Source: Nocardioides nitrophenolicus
GTDB lineage: Bacteria; Actinomycetota; Actinomycetes; Propionibacteriales; Nocardioidaceae
Length of the DNA: 64,000 nt
NCBI RefSeq assembly: GCF_016907515.1
Contig: NZ_JAFBBY010000001.1
Span: forward strand, 5,208,001-5,272,000
Direction: 5' to 3'
The position numbers were made by a program, and so were the translations under genes. The notes under the pieces were generated by a model. The model had not been told where the DNA came from. It was given only the letters and a program-made list of their open reading frames with translations, and did not search any database. This document shows positions 37,303 through 46,030 of this stretch, one piece after another (positions within the stretch are counted from its first letter, which is position 1; each line of letters begins with the position of its first letter).

Positions 37303-37857
37303 TCACGACTCCGCTTCGTCCTCGAGGGTCTGCTTCAGCTCGGACTTGCTCATCGACGACGCACCGGGGACGCCGGCGTTGGCGGCCTGCTGGTCGAGCT
37401 CGGCCTTGGTGATGTCGGCCGGCTGCTCGCCGAGGTGCTCCTCGCGGGCGGCGAGGAAGGCCTCGCCCAGCTCGGCCCGCCGGGTCTCGTCGAGACGCTC
37501 GCGCATGCCCGGCAGCACGGTCTGCTCCTCCTCCTCGACGTGGTGGCTGACCGCGTCGACCAGCTTCTGCAGCGCGGCCGGGAAGTCGGGGGAGGACGGG
37601 TCGGTCTCGGACAGCGCGAGCGCGAGCTGGTCGGCCTCGAGGTGCTCCTTCTGGCTGTGCTCGACGTCGTCGGCGCCGCCGGCCTCCCGCGCCGCGGGGT
37701 AGACCTCGGACTCCTCGGCGCGGCTGTGCGCGGTGAGGAGGGTGGTCATCACCGGCACCAGGGCCGCGCGCTTGTCGGGCTCGTTCAGCAGCGTGTCGAA
37801 GAGCTTCTCGAGCTCCCGGTGGTCGTTCATGATGAGGTCGACGACGTCCTTGCTCAT
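37303..37857 (-). CDS. Hemerythrin-domain protein with C-terminal Rho-N/SAP-like tail
   Basis: 184 residues, ATG after GAGGAG. The four-helix hemerythrin domain holds the expected His and Glu ligands: LIMNDHRELEKLF, HSRAEESEVYP, HSQKEHLEAD and SHHVEEEEQTVLPGM. The tail from residue 150 (KAELDQQAANAGVPGASSMSKSELKQTLEDE) resembles a Rho-N or SAP-like helix-loop motif often found at the ends of actinobacterial proteins. A diiron or oxygen-sensing role is usual for the family. It is directly upstream of, and surely cotranscribed with, the F420-dependent enzyme. Confidence 0.85.
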   Translation of the reverse strand: MSKDVVDLIMNDHRELEKLFDTLLNEPDKRAALVPVMTTLLTAHSRAEESEVYPAAREAGGADDVEHSQKEHLEADQLALALSETDPSSPDFPAALQKLVDAVSHHVEEEEQTVLPGMRERLDETRRAELGEAFLAAREEHLGEQPADITKAELDQQAANAGVPGASSMSKSELKQTLEDEAES

Positions 37858-37946
37858 GGCTTGCTCCTCGTGCGTTGCGGGGGAGCCCCAGCCGTACCCA
37901 GGGCCTCGGCGCCGATACGGCACCGCACCCCGGCAGTCCCGGCCGC

Positions 37947-38615
37947 TCAGGCGTCGGCGGGTCGCTCGTTGTAGGCGCCGGCGAGCTCCTGGCCGGTGAG
38001 CGCGTGGATCGCGTCCATGATCTCGTCGGTCGCCTCGCGCCGAGCCCTCCCGGGCGCCACGCCCGCGAAGCGGCCGGTGAAGTCGATCGGCCGGCCGAAG
38101 CGCACGGTCACCTTGGCCCGGCGCGGGAACCGCGCGTCGACCGGCTGCAGCTCGTCGGTGCCGGTCAGGCCCACCGGCACCACCGGTACGCCGGCCGTCA
38201 GCGCGAGCTGGGCGACGCCGGTCCGGCCGCGGTACAGCCGCCCGTCGCGCGAGCGGGTGCCCTCCGGGTAGATGCCGAACGCGTCGCCCCTGCCGAGCAC
38301 CTCGAGCGCCACGTCGAGGGAGTTGAGCGCCGCCCGGGTATCGTTGCGGTCGACCGGCACCATGCCGAGTCCCTCGAACCAGGCCTTGCTGAGGCGGCCC
38401 TTGAGGCCGGTCCCGGTGAAGTACTCCGCCTTCGCCAGGAACACCACCTTGCGCGGGGCCACGATCGGGATCACGACGCTGTCGGCGAAGCTGAGGTGGT
38501 TGCTCGCGAAGAGGACCGGGCCGGTCAGGGGCACGTTCGCGACGCCCTCGATCGTCGGCCGCCACACCGCGCGAGCCAACGGCGGGACCACGGAGTGGAG
38601 GACCTCGTACAGCAC
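37947..38615 (-). CDS. 1-acyl-sn-glycerol-3-phosphate acyltransferase
   Basis: 222 residues, GTG start. PlsC-family motifs are complete: FASNHLSFADSVVIP (HX4D catalytic), GMVPVDRND, FGIYPEGTRSRDGRLYRGRTG (glycerol-phosphate binding) and VPVVPVGLTG. It acylates lysophosphatidate to phosphatidate at the membrane in phospholipid synthesis. The N-terminal segment VLYEVLHSVVPPLARAVW is amphipathic and may sit on the membrane. No operon partner: 89 bases separate it from the hemerythrin gene, and it is divergent from the FAD-linked oxidase. Confidence 0.88.
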   Translation of the reverse strand: MLYEVLHSVVPPLARAVWRPTIEGVANVPLTGPVLFASNHLSFADSVVIPIVAPRKVVFLAKAEYFTGTGLKGRLSKAWFEGLGMVPVDRNDTRAALNSLDVALEVLGRGDAFGIYPEGTRSRDGRLYRGRTGVAQLALTAGVPVVPVGLTGTDELQPVDARFPRRAKVTVRFGRPIDFTGRFAGVAPGRARREATDEIMDAIHALTGQELAGAYNERPADA

Positions 38616-38691
38616 GGCTCCAGACTAGAGATCCGCCCGGGCGTTTCCCCATTCCACGGGATGCCGATCGGCGCCGCGCCGAGGATCGTGA

Positions 38692-40038
38692 GTGGACATG
38701 ACGACGTGGTGCGGCCCTGGCGACGCCGAGTACGACGAGCGGCGGGCACTGTTCAACGCGATGATCGACAGGCGACCGCGGCTGATCGCGGCGTGTGCCG
38801 GCCCGGACGACGTCCGCGAGGCGCTGGACCGCGCCGCGCGCGACGGGCTCGCCGTCGCGGTGCGCTCGGGCGGGCACTCGGTGGCCGGGCAGTCCACCAA
38901 CGACGACGGCCTGGTGGTCGACGTACGGCCGATGAAGGCGATCGAGATCGACGCCGCCGCGCGCCGGGCCCGGGTCGGCGCGGGCTGCACCTGGGGCGAG
39001 TTCGACGCGGCCGCGCAGGAGCACGGCCTCGCCACCACCGGGGGCCGGGTCTCCACCACCGGCGTCGCCGGGCTGACCCTCGGCGGCGGGTCGGGCTGGC
39101 TGGAGCGCCAGTACGGCCTGAGCTGCGACAACCTGCTGGCCGTCGAGCTGGTCACGGCCGACGGCACCCTGGTCCGCGCCGACGAGCACCAGCACCCGGA
39201 CCTGCTGTGGGCCAGCAAGGGCGGTGGCGGCAACTTCGGCGTCGTCACGGCCCTGGAGCTCCGGCTGCACCCGGTCGGGCCGACGATCCTGGGCGGCCTG
39301 ATGCTGTGGCCCTTCGACCGGGCCGGCGAGGTGGCGCACACCTACCGCGACTGGGCCGACGACGCTCCCGAGGAGCTCGGCTCCGCGCTGGTCGTGATCA
39401 GCGGCCCGCCCGAGGAGTTCGTCCCGGCGTACCTCCAGGGCCGGCCGGCGGTCGGGCTAGCGGTGTGCTGGAACGGCGACCACGCCGTGGGCGCGGAGCT
39501 GGTGCAGGTGATGCGCGACCTCGACCCCGCGGTCGACCTGGTCGGCCCGATGCCGTACGCCGCCCTCCAGGCGATGATCGACGACCCGCCCGGCCTGCGC
39601 CAGTACTGGAGCGCCGACTACCACGACAGCTTCCCCGACGACGCTCTCGAGGTCTTCCTCGACGCCGGCGCCCGGCGTCCCTCCCCGCTGACCCAGCACC
39701 TCCTCCTCCCGTGGGGCGGCGCCCTCGCCCGGGTCGACGCGGACGCCACGCCGCTCAGCCAGCGCGCCGCCCGCTGGGTCAGCCACCCCTTCGCGACCTG
39801 GGAGGACCCCGCCGACGACGACGCCAACATCGCCTGGGTCCGCGACTACCGCCGCGCCAACGCCCCCTTCACCACCGGCGGCGTCTATCTCAACTTCATC
39901 GGCGACGAGGGCGACGAGCGGATCCGGGCCGCCTTCGGCGCGGAGAAGTACGAGCGCCTGGTCGCCATCAAGTCCGAGTACGACCCCGGGAACGTCTTCG
40001 CCGGCAACCAGAACATCCGGCCCCGGGCCACCGTCTGA
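38692..40038 (+). CDS. FAD-linked oxidase with berberine-bridge (BBE) C terminus
   Basis: About 448 residues from GTG (an ATG two codons on is possible). The PCMH-type FAD domain starts RPRLIAACAGPDDVREAL; AVRSGGHSVAGQSTND contains the His that usually forms a covalent FAD bond. The second covalent residue, a Cys in the GxC..xGxxG motif of bicovalent enzymes, is absent: the segment reads GRVSTTGVAGLTLGGG. The C terminus YDPGNVFAGNQNI is the BBE motif. It should oxidise an alcohol, sugar or amine-type metabolite with oxygen. A small cupin gene follows 36 bases later. Confidence 0.86.
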   Translation: MDMTTWCGPGDAEYDERRALFNAMIDRRPRLIAACAGPDDVREALDRAARDGLAVAVRSGGHSVAGQSTNDDGLVVDVRPMKAIEIDAAARRARVGAGCTWGEFDAAAQEHGLATTGGRVSTTGVAGLTLGGGSGWLERQYGLSCDNLLAVELVTADGTLVRADEHQHPDLLWASKGGGGNFGVVTALELRLHPVGPTILGGLMLWPFDRAGEVAHTYRDWADDAPEELGSALVVISGPPEEFVPAYLQGRPAVGLAVCWNGDHAVGAELVQVMRDLDPAVDLVGPMPYAALQAMIDDPPGLRQYWSADYHDSFPDDALEVFLDAGARRPSPLTQHLLLPWGGALARVDADATPLSQRAARWVSHPFATWEDPADDDANIAWVRDYRRANAPFTTGGVYLNFIGDEGDERIRAAFGAEKYERLVAIKSEYDPGNVFAGNQNIRPRATV

Positions 40039-40073
40039 ACCACCGTCCGACCCACCGAGCTGAGGAGAGGCTC

Positions 40074-40427
40074 ATGTCCGACACGCAGAGCATCGACAGC
40101 CCGCACGAGCGCCGGGACTTCCGGGACCACGGGCACATGGACGTCGTCACGCTCGGTGACTTCACCCTCGGCCGCGGCACCTTCGAGCCCGGCTGGCGCT
40201 GGTCCGAGGACGTCAAGCCGATCGCCGGCACCGAGTCCTGCCAGGTCCACCACACCGGCATCTGCCTGTCCGGCAGGATGACCATCAAGCCCGACGCCGG
40301 CGAGGAGTTCGCCATCGGCCCCGGTGACGTCATCGACCTCGACCCGGGCCACGACGCGTGGACCGTCGGCGACGAGGCATGCGTCATCCTCGACACCGGG
40401 GTGGCGGCGTACGCCAAGCCGAGCTGA
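40074..40427 (+). CDS. Cupin-domain protein
   Basis: 117 residues with ATG after GAGGAG. A single cupin barrel: WRWSEDVKPIAGTESCQVHHTGICLSG, AIGPGDVIDLDPGHDAWTVGDEACVILD. The typical metal-binding His pair of the first cupin motif is reduced to QVHHTG, so metal binding is uncertain. It probably shares a transcript with the FAD-linked oxidase. No defined function. Confidence 0.75.
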   Translation: MSDTQSIDSPHERRDFRDHGHMDVVTLGDFTLGRGTFEPGWRWSEDVKPIAGTESCQVHHTGICLSGRMTIKPDAGEEFAIGPGDVIDLDPGHDAWTVGDEACVILDTGVAAYAKPS

Positions 40428-40517
40428 GCGGAGACCCGACTGCCGCGCCCGCGGGCTTCCCGGTGACGGATTCCTGCATCCCCGAGGCCCGACCCGTTCG
40501 TCCTCTACGTTCGGCCC

Positions 40518-41840
40518 ATGGTCGACGAGCTGCCCGCGCGCATCCGCCGCGGCTACGCGCTGGGCGGGGTCGCCACCGGCGTCTACGGCACGGTGCCCTC
40601 CCTGCTGCTGATGCCGTACCTCACCGAGGAGCTGGGGGTCGGCGCGCTGCTCGCGGGCCTGGTCGTGTTCGCGCCCAAGGCGTGGGACTTCGTGTGCAAC
40701 CCGCTGGCCGGCCGCCTCAGCGACCGGGTACGACGCCACGACCGGCGCCGTCCGTTCCTGCTGGTCGCCGGCCCGCTCATGGGGGTGGGACTGGCCTTCG
40801 TGTTCACCGGCCCGAGCACGCCCTTCCTGCTCGCCCTGGCCTGGGTGCTGGTCGCGAACCTGGCCGCCGCGACGGCGTACGCGTTCTTCCAGGTGCCCTA
40901 TCTCGCGATGTCGGCGGAGGTGACGGCCGACTACGGCGTGCGCACCCAGATGATGGCGTGGCGGGTCGGGGTGGTGACCTCGGCGATCGCGGTGTCGGGC
41001 GTGGTGGCGCCCTGGCTGGCGACCACGGCCGGCGGCTACCGCGCGATGGGCGCGGTGGCCGGGCTGGTGGTGGTCGCGGGCTCGCTCGCGGTGTGGTGGT
41101 GCACCCGCGGCGCGCCGGTGGTCCGCGCGGAGCCGGCCGGAGGTGGCCTGCGCGACCAGCTGCGGGTCGTCCTCGGCGACGCCCACGCCCGGCCGCTCGT
41201 CGTCGCGCTGGTGCTCCAGGCCGCGGGCACGAGCATGCTGCTCGCGGCGGTCGCGTACGCCGCCCGGGTGCTGCTCGGCGACCCGGCGACCGGGAGCTAT
41301 CTGTTCGCCGCCTTCGTCCTGCCCGGCGTGCTGTCCGCGCCGCTGTGGGCCTGGCTCGGCCGCCGTCACGGCAAGAAGGGCGGCTACCTGATCGCGACCT
41401 CCGTCCTCGGCGGCGGCCTGGTCGCGTTGGTCGGCGCCGGGACCGGGAGCCTGGGCTGGTGCCTGGTCTGGTCGGCCGTCACCGGGGCCGGGTACGCCGG
41501 CATCCAGGTGTTCCCGCTGGCGATGCTCCCCGACGTGGCCGCCCACGACGCGCGCCTGTCCGGACGCAACCGGATCGGCCTGTTCTCCGGCGTGTGGGCG
41601 GGCTGCGAGCTGCTCGGCTTCGCCCTCGGGCCCGGCCTGCTCGGCGTGGTGCTGGCGCTCGGCGGCTATCGCGGCGGCCTCGACGCGTACGACGCACCTG
41701 CACGGCTCGCCGTGCTCGCCGGCACCTCCGTGGTGCCTGCCGCGCTGGTGCTGCTCAGCCTGCTCGCGATCCGCGCCTACCGCCTCGACGAGGTGCTGCG
41801 CGCCGCCCCGACGCATCCAGCAGCAGCCCCTGGCGCTTGA
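40518..41840 (+). CDS. MFS transporter, GPH/MFS_2-like
   Basis: 440 residues, about 12 membrane segments. The first helices and loops (GYALGGVATGVYGTVPSLLLMPYL, APKAWDFVCNPLAGRLSDRVRRHDRRRPFLLV) are typical of the glycoside-pentoside-hexuronide/sodium-symporter type, including the DP/NP-LxGxxSD motif of loop 2-3. FFQVPYLAMSAEVTADYGVRTQMMAWR is another family hallmark. The substrate cannot be read from sequence. The tail overlaps the convergent Lrp-type regulator by 86 bases. Confidence 0.83.
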   Translation: MVDELPARIRRGYALGGVATGVYGTVPSLLLMPYLTEELGVGALLAGLVVFAPKAWDFVCNPLAGRLSDRVRRHDRRRPFLLVAGPLMGVGLAFVFTGPSTPFLLALAWVLVANLAAATAYAFFQVPYLAMSAEVTADYGVRTQMMAWRVGVVTSAIAVSGVVAPWLATTAGGYRAMGAVAGLVVVAGSLAVWWCTRGAPVVRAEPAGGGLRDQLRVVLGDAHARPLVVALVLQAAGTSMLLAAVAYAARVLLGDPATGSYLFAAFVLPGVLSAPLWAWLGRRHGKKGGYLIATSVLGGGLVALVGAGTGSLGWCLVWSAVTGAGYAGIQVFPLAMLPDVAAHDARLSGRNRIGLFSGVWAGCELLGFALGPGLLGVVLALGGYRGGLDAYDAPARLAVLAGTSVVPAALVLLSLLAIRAYRLDEVLRAAPTHPAAAPGA

Positions 41841-42780
41841 CCGGGCGCAGCACGGTCTGCCGGCTGCGCACCCGCCAGCCCGGGGCGAGGGCGGCCAGCT
41901 CGGCCTCGGTCCGCGGCAGGTGGGCGAGCGAGGCCAGCCGGACGCCGAGGGTGAGGTTGCCGGCGCCGACGGTCTGCACGCAGCGGTGCACCGCTCCCGC
42001 CGCCGCGAGGGCTCGGCCGGACCGGTCCGGGTCGTCGACCTCGACCTCCAGCAGCACCCCGCGGCCCAGACCCGCGGCCGGCGTCGCGAGGTCGCAGCCG
42101 AGCTGCAGCGCCCCGGAGCGCAGCGCCCGGTCCAGGGCCCGGCGCACGGTCGGCTCCGAGCCGCCGACCCGGGCCGCGAGCTCCTGGCCGCTGAGCCGGG
42201 CATCGTCGCCGAGCGCGGCCAGCAGCTCGTCGACCACCTCCGATCGCGGCGGCGTCGGCACCGGCCGGTCGGCGCGGGGGAGCAGCGCGCGGCGCTGGGC
42301 GGCCGAGCAGATCCCCAGCCGCCAGCCGGAGTCCTCGGCGTGGACGGCCGCCACCACCCGGCGCTCGACCACCTCGCCGCCGGTCAGTGCCGCCAGCTCG
42401 TCGACGCGCCGGTGCACCTCGGCCAGGCCGGATCCGAGCACCACGACGCCCAGGTCCGCGCTGCCGGACAGCAGGTCGACGGTGTGCGCCCACTCCGGGA
42501 CCGCGGCCCGCTCGGCCGCACTCGCCGGGCAGCGCAGCAGCGCCAGGGTCGCGTCGAGGTAGGGGGAGAGCCGGGCCGCGGACGGGCGGACCACCCACCA
42601 GGCCAGCCGCTCGTCGTACAGCCGCCGCCAGCGGCGGGCCGCGGTCACCGCGTCGATGTCGAGCACCGACGCGATGGTCGTCCACGGCGCCCGGGGATGG
42701 ACCTGGAGTGCGTCGATCAGCGCGAGGTCGATCTCGGGCAGGATCGCGAGCTGATCGATCTCGTCATCGGGGGACGTCAC
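41755..42780 (-). CDS. Lrp/AsnC-family regulator with duplicated HTH-ligand units
   Basis: About 341 residues, twice a normal Lrp. First AsnC HTH at about 20-60 (EIDLALIDALQVHPRAPWTTIASVLDID), a ligand/oligomerisation region, then a second HTH (VVDELLAALGDDARLSGQELAARVGGSEPTVRRALDR) and a second RAM-like region with TVGAGNLTLGVRLASLAHLPRTEAELAALAP. Start is ambiguous: I use the GTG at 42780; another in-frame GTG lies 18 bases upstream. It is divergent from the M28-like peptidase gene 86 bases away and may control it. Confidence 0.8.
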   Translation of the reverse strand: MTSPDDEIDQLAILPEIDLALIDALQVHPRAPWTTIASVLDIDAVTAARRWRRLYDERLAWWVVRPSAARLSPYLDATLALLRCPASAAERAAVPEWAHTVDLLSGSADLGVVVLGSGLAEVHRRVDELAALTGGEVVERRVVAAVHAEDSGWRLGICSAAQRRALLPRADRPVPTPPRSEVVDELLAALGDDARLSGQELAARVGGSEPTVRRALDRALRSGALQLGCDLATPAAGLGRGVLLEVEVDDPDRSGRALAAAGAVHRCVQTVGAGNLTLGVRLASLAHLPRTEAELAALAPGWRVRSRQTVLRPVKRQGLLLDASGRRAAPRRGGRRGSRAG

Positions 42781-42866
42781 GCGACCATTCTCTCGCACTC
42801 GATGCCCGTTGCCGGAGTTTCCCGGCGTGAGATCCGCCGAACCTGACGAAGTCCTAGGGTCGAGCC

Positions 42867-44318
42867 ATGAGCTGGCCCACCGCCGATGTCGCCGCCACGC
42901 ACGAGCTGCTGGCCACCGTCGACGACCTGGTGGCGATGGCGCCCCGCGCCACCGGCACGCCCGGCGGCGCGAAGGCCGCGGACTACGTCGCCGACCGCCT
43001 CCGCGGCGCGGGGCTCGACGAGGTGTGGGTCGAGGAGACCGACTCCTTCGCCTGGGAGCCGCGGCTGACGACGCTCCACGTCGACGGGGTCGAGCTCCCG
43101 TGCGCCCCGATCCGGCACTGCGCGCTGCCCGGCCACGAGCACGTCGGCGTGCTCGGCACCGGCCCCGACGGCGTCGCGGCGGAGCTGGTCGACATCGGTG
43201 CCGGGCGGGTCGGCGAGCACGACGTCGCGGGCCGGATCGTGCTCTTCGACCTGACCTTCGACCTGCCGCAGTGGGCGCTGCTGCCGCTGAGCGAGTACGT
43301 GCACGACCCGGAGCGGCGGCTGCTCAACCGCGAGGCGCTCGGCTCGCGCAACCCGTATCTCACCTCGCTCACCCGCACCGTGCGGGAGGCGGCGGCCGCG
43401 GGCGCGGTGGGGGTGGTCGGCGTGCTGCGCGACTACCCGGAGTCGCTGGGCTACCACAACGAGTACTACCGGCGGACCCTCCTCACCCTGCCGGGTGCAT
43501 GGCTCACCCGCCGGGCCGGCGAGGCGCTCCGGGCGCGGCTGCGTCCCGGGTCGCGGGCCTGCCTGCGGCTGGTCGCCGAGCGCCGCCGGGTGAGCGCGCG
43601 GACGGTCATCGGGGTGCTCCACGGCGAGAGCCGGGAGACCGTGATGGTCCAGTCCCACCACGACTCGATCGGTCCCGGAGCCGTCGAGGACGCCACCGGC
43701 ACGGCCGAGGTGATCGCCCTCGCCGAGCACGCCGTCGCCCGCTTCCAGGCCGGCCGGCCGTGGCGCAAGACGCTGATGTTCGTGTCCTTCGACAGCCACT
43801 TCACCGGCTACCAGGCGCACCGGGCGTTCGCGCGCCGCTACACGATCGACCCGGACTCGCCGTACCGGCTGGCGCTCAACCTGACCGTCGAGCACGTCGG
43901 GCTGCGGGCTCGGCGTACCGCCGACGGGTCGTTCGAGACCCTGGACCACAGCGAGCCGCGGGCCTTCTTCGAGAACGTCTCGCTCCCGATGAAGCGCGCG
44001 GTGGCGCGCGCCATCCGGCGCCACGGCCTGGGCGCGACCTCGATGCTCAACGCCAGCCTGCTGGAGTTCACCCTCGACGGCATCCCGACCGACGCGTCCT
44101 TCACCCTGACCGCCGGGGTGCCGACGATCAGCCTGGTCTCCGGCCCGCTCTACCTGTACGACGACGCCGACACCGTCGACAAGGTCGACGTCGACCAGCT
44201 GGTGCCCGTCGCCAACGCCTTCGCCGAGCTGATGGCGGCCGCCGACGCCCGCCCCGCCGAACGGCTCGGGCTGATCCCGCGCCGGGTGCGCCGGCTGCTG
44301 CCTCGGGGCCGCTGGTGA
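42867..44318 (+). CDS. M28-family peptidase-like protein with altered metal site
   Basis: 483 residues. Overall M28 layout: cap with a PA-like insert (AGRIVLFDLTFDLPQW), then VMVQSHHDSIGPGAVEDATGTAEVIALAEH, which matches the first zinc motifs. The second motif, usually GEE-GL-GS, reads VSFDSHFTGYQAHRAF, lacking the Glu pair; the third reads LNLTVEHVGL; the final motif, usually a His before DTxD, reads YLYDDADTVDKVD. Several ligands therefore differ, so it may use another metal site or be non-catalytic. It is followed with a 4-base overlap by an alpha/beta hydrolase. No signal peptide was found. Confidence 0.75.
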   Translation: MSWPTADVAATHELLATVDDLVAMAPRATGTPGGAKAADYVADRLRGAGLDEVWVEETDSFAWEPRLTTLHVDGVELPCAPIRHCALPGHEHVGVLGTGPDGVAAELVDIGAGRVGEHDVAGRIVLFDLTFDLPQWALLPLSEYVHDPERRLLNREALGSRNPYLTSLTRTVREAAAAGAVGVVGVLRDYPESLGYHNEYYRRTLLTLPGAWLTRRAGEALRARLRPGSRACLRLVAERRRVSARTVIGVLHGESRETVMVQSHHDSIGPGAVEDATGTAEVIALAEHAVARFQAGRPWRKTLMFVSFDSHFTGYQAHRAFARRYTIDPDSPYRLALNLTVEHVGLRARRTADGSFETLDHSEPRAFFENVSLPMKRAVARAIRRHGLGATSMLNASLLEFTLDGIPTDASFTLTAGVPTISLVSGPLYLYDDADTVDKVDVDQLVPVANAFAELMAAADARPAERLGLIPRRVRRLLPRGRW

Positions 44319-45376
44319 GCGCGATCGTGGTCCGCGAGCCGGCGCGGGGCCGGGCGGCGCTTGCCGCCGCGGAGGAGTCGTGGCGGGTGTCCTACGACTC
44401 GGGCGGGGAGGTGCTCACCGGGCTGGTCCACCTGCCCGCCGGCGCGCCGCCCTCCGGCGGCTGGCCGGTCGCCACCTACGGCCACATGACGACCGGCGGC
44501 GGTGACCGCTCCGCGCCGAGCACCGCCGTCGACGGGCACCCGGAGCTGCGCCGGATGACCCAGGGCGACGCCTTCGTCTCGCACCTGCTGCGCGCCGGCA
44601 TCGCCGTGCTGCGCCCCGACTACCCGGGGCTCGGCAGCCCCGGCCCGCATCCCTACCTGATCGGTCCGGCGCTGGCCACCTCGGTACTCGACCTGCTCGT
44701 CGCCGCGCGCTCGACCTTCCCGCTCGCCGACCGCTGGGTCTCGACCGGCCACTCCGAGGGCGCGGTCGCCGCCCTCCACGCCGCCGCGCTGGGCGCGCCG
44801 CCGGGTGTGGAGCTGGCGGGCTGTGCGGTGTTCGCCCCCGTCACCCGGATGGACCAGACCATCGGCCTCTCGCTGCGGTGGCCGCGCACGCCACCGGGCT
44901 TCGGCGTCGTCCCGGCGCTGATCGCGCTGATGGTCAGCGGCGCCGCCACGGCCGACCCCGACCTCGCCCGGCTCGTGGCCGGCGACGGGCTGAGCCATCG
45001 CGCTCGCGAGCTCTGGCCCCGGCTCGGCGAGCTCACGCTCACCGAGCTCGCCCGTCGTACGTCGTGGGGCGGGCTGGCGCCGGCGGCGATCCTCGGTCCC
45101 GACGGCCCGCTCGTCCGCGCGCGCCTGCTGTCCTCGCTCCGTGCCCACGACGTCGCCCGGCTCGACCTGCCCCGGGGACTGCCGGTGCGGATCGACGCCG
45201 CCGCCGTCGACGAGGTCGCGCCCTGGTGGCTCACCCGCTCGCTGGTCCGCCGCTACCGCGCTGTCGGCGTACCGGTCGAGACGCGGTGGTGGCCCACGGG
45301 CCACTCCGGCGTGCTGGCCGCGGGACGCGCGCCGGCGCCGGCCGCCGGGTGGGTGGCCCGGTTGCTGACCCGTTGA
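44315..45376 (+). CDS. Alpha/beta hydrolase (secretory-lipase-like)
   Basis: 353 residues, GTG overlapping the previous stop. Nucleophile elbow GHSEGA (Ser about 146), LRPDYPGLGSPGPHPY and ATYGHMTTGGGDRSAPS resemble the secretory lipase (LIP)/ester hydrolase group; the acid is probably Asp in IDAAAVDEVAPW and the His in PTGHSGVL near the C terminus. There is no signal peptide, so secretion is unlikely. The M28-like partner gene is translationally coupled. The substrate is unknown; esters or acyl peptides are possible. Confidence 0.8.
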   Translation: MSAIVVREPARGRAALAAAEESWRVSYDSGGEVLTGLVHLPAGAPPSGGWPVATYGHMTTGGGDRSAPSTAVDGHPELRRMTQGDAFVSHLLRAGIAVLRPDYPGLGSPGPHPYLIGPALATSVLDLLVAARSTFPLADRWVSTGHSEGAVAALHAAALGAPPGVELAGCAVFAPVTRMDQTIGLSLRWPRTPPGFGVVPALIALMVSGAATADPDLARLVAGDGLSHRARELWPRLGELTLTELARRTSWGGLAPAAILGPDGPLVRARLLSSLRAHDVARLDLPRGLPVRIDAAAVDEVAPWWLTRSLVRRYRAVGVPVETRWWPTGHSGVLAAGRAPAPAAGWVARLLTR

Positions 45377-45408
45377 CGCCGGCCACCGCGCGACGTCCCG
45401 GGGGGCGG

Positions 45409-45981
45409 TCAGTCGCCGGCAGCCACGGATCGGTACTCCAGGGCGACCGCTCCCGACCGGAACTCATGACGATCGACGAGCTCGAGCCGGATCCGCTCGC
45501 GCAGCCCGGCGAGCAGGGTCGGCCCGTGTCCCGCGACGACCGGCTGGACGAGGAACACGTACTCGTCGATCAGGCCGAGGTCCGCCAGCCCCCGGGGGAG
45601 GGTCACGCCGCCGACGAAGACGCTGCCCTCGCCCGGTTCGTCCTTCAGCCGCCGGACCGCCCGCGCCAGGTCGCCGTCGATCAGGTCGGCGTTCCAGTCG
45701 ACGCTGCCCAGCGTCTTCGACACGACGTGCTTCGGGGCGCGGTCGATGGCCTCGGCGAACGGGATCTCCCACCCGCTCATCCAGTCGGGCCAGCCGCCCG
45801 AGTCGGGCCGGCGCCACGCTGCCTCCATCATCTCGTAGGTCACCCGGCCGAAGAGCAGGTCGTCGGCACGTGCGATCTCGTCGGTCCAGTACTGCATCGA
45901 CTCCTCGTCGGGCGGGATCCCGGCCTCGTGGTGGCAGCAGCCGTCGAGGGTGACATTGATGGCGTACCGGAGCGGTCTCAT
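45409..45981 (-). CDS. RibD_C/dihydrofolate reductase-like protein
   Basis: 190 residues of the RibD C-terminal/DHFR fold widely found in actinobacteria: RPLRYAINVTLDGCCHHEAG at the N terminus, DDLLFGRVTYEMMEAAW, HVVSKTLGSVDWNADLI, GSVFVGGVTLPRGL and LVQPVVAGHGPTLLAG. The family binds NADPH but often has no known substrate. A single gene with no clear partner; the WYL-type regulator ends 49 bases upstream of its start and may share the transcript. Confidence 0.85.
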   Translation of the reverse strand: MRPLRYAINVTLDGCCHHEAGIPPDEESMQYWTDEIARADDLLFGRVTYEMMEAAWRRPDSGGWPDWMSGWEIPFAEAIDRAPKHVVSKTLGSVDWNADLIDGDLARAVRRLKDEPGEGSVFVGGVTLPRGLADLGLIDEYVFLVQPVVAGHGPTLLAGLRERIRLELVDRHEFRSGAVALEYRSVAAGD

Positions 45982-46030
45982 ACCGCGATCAGACCCGCGC
46001 CGGTGTCATTTCTCATCGGTGCCGCTGCGG

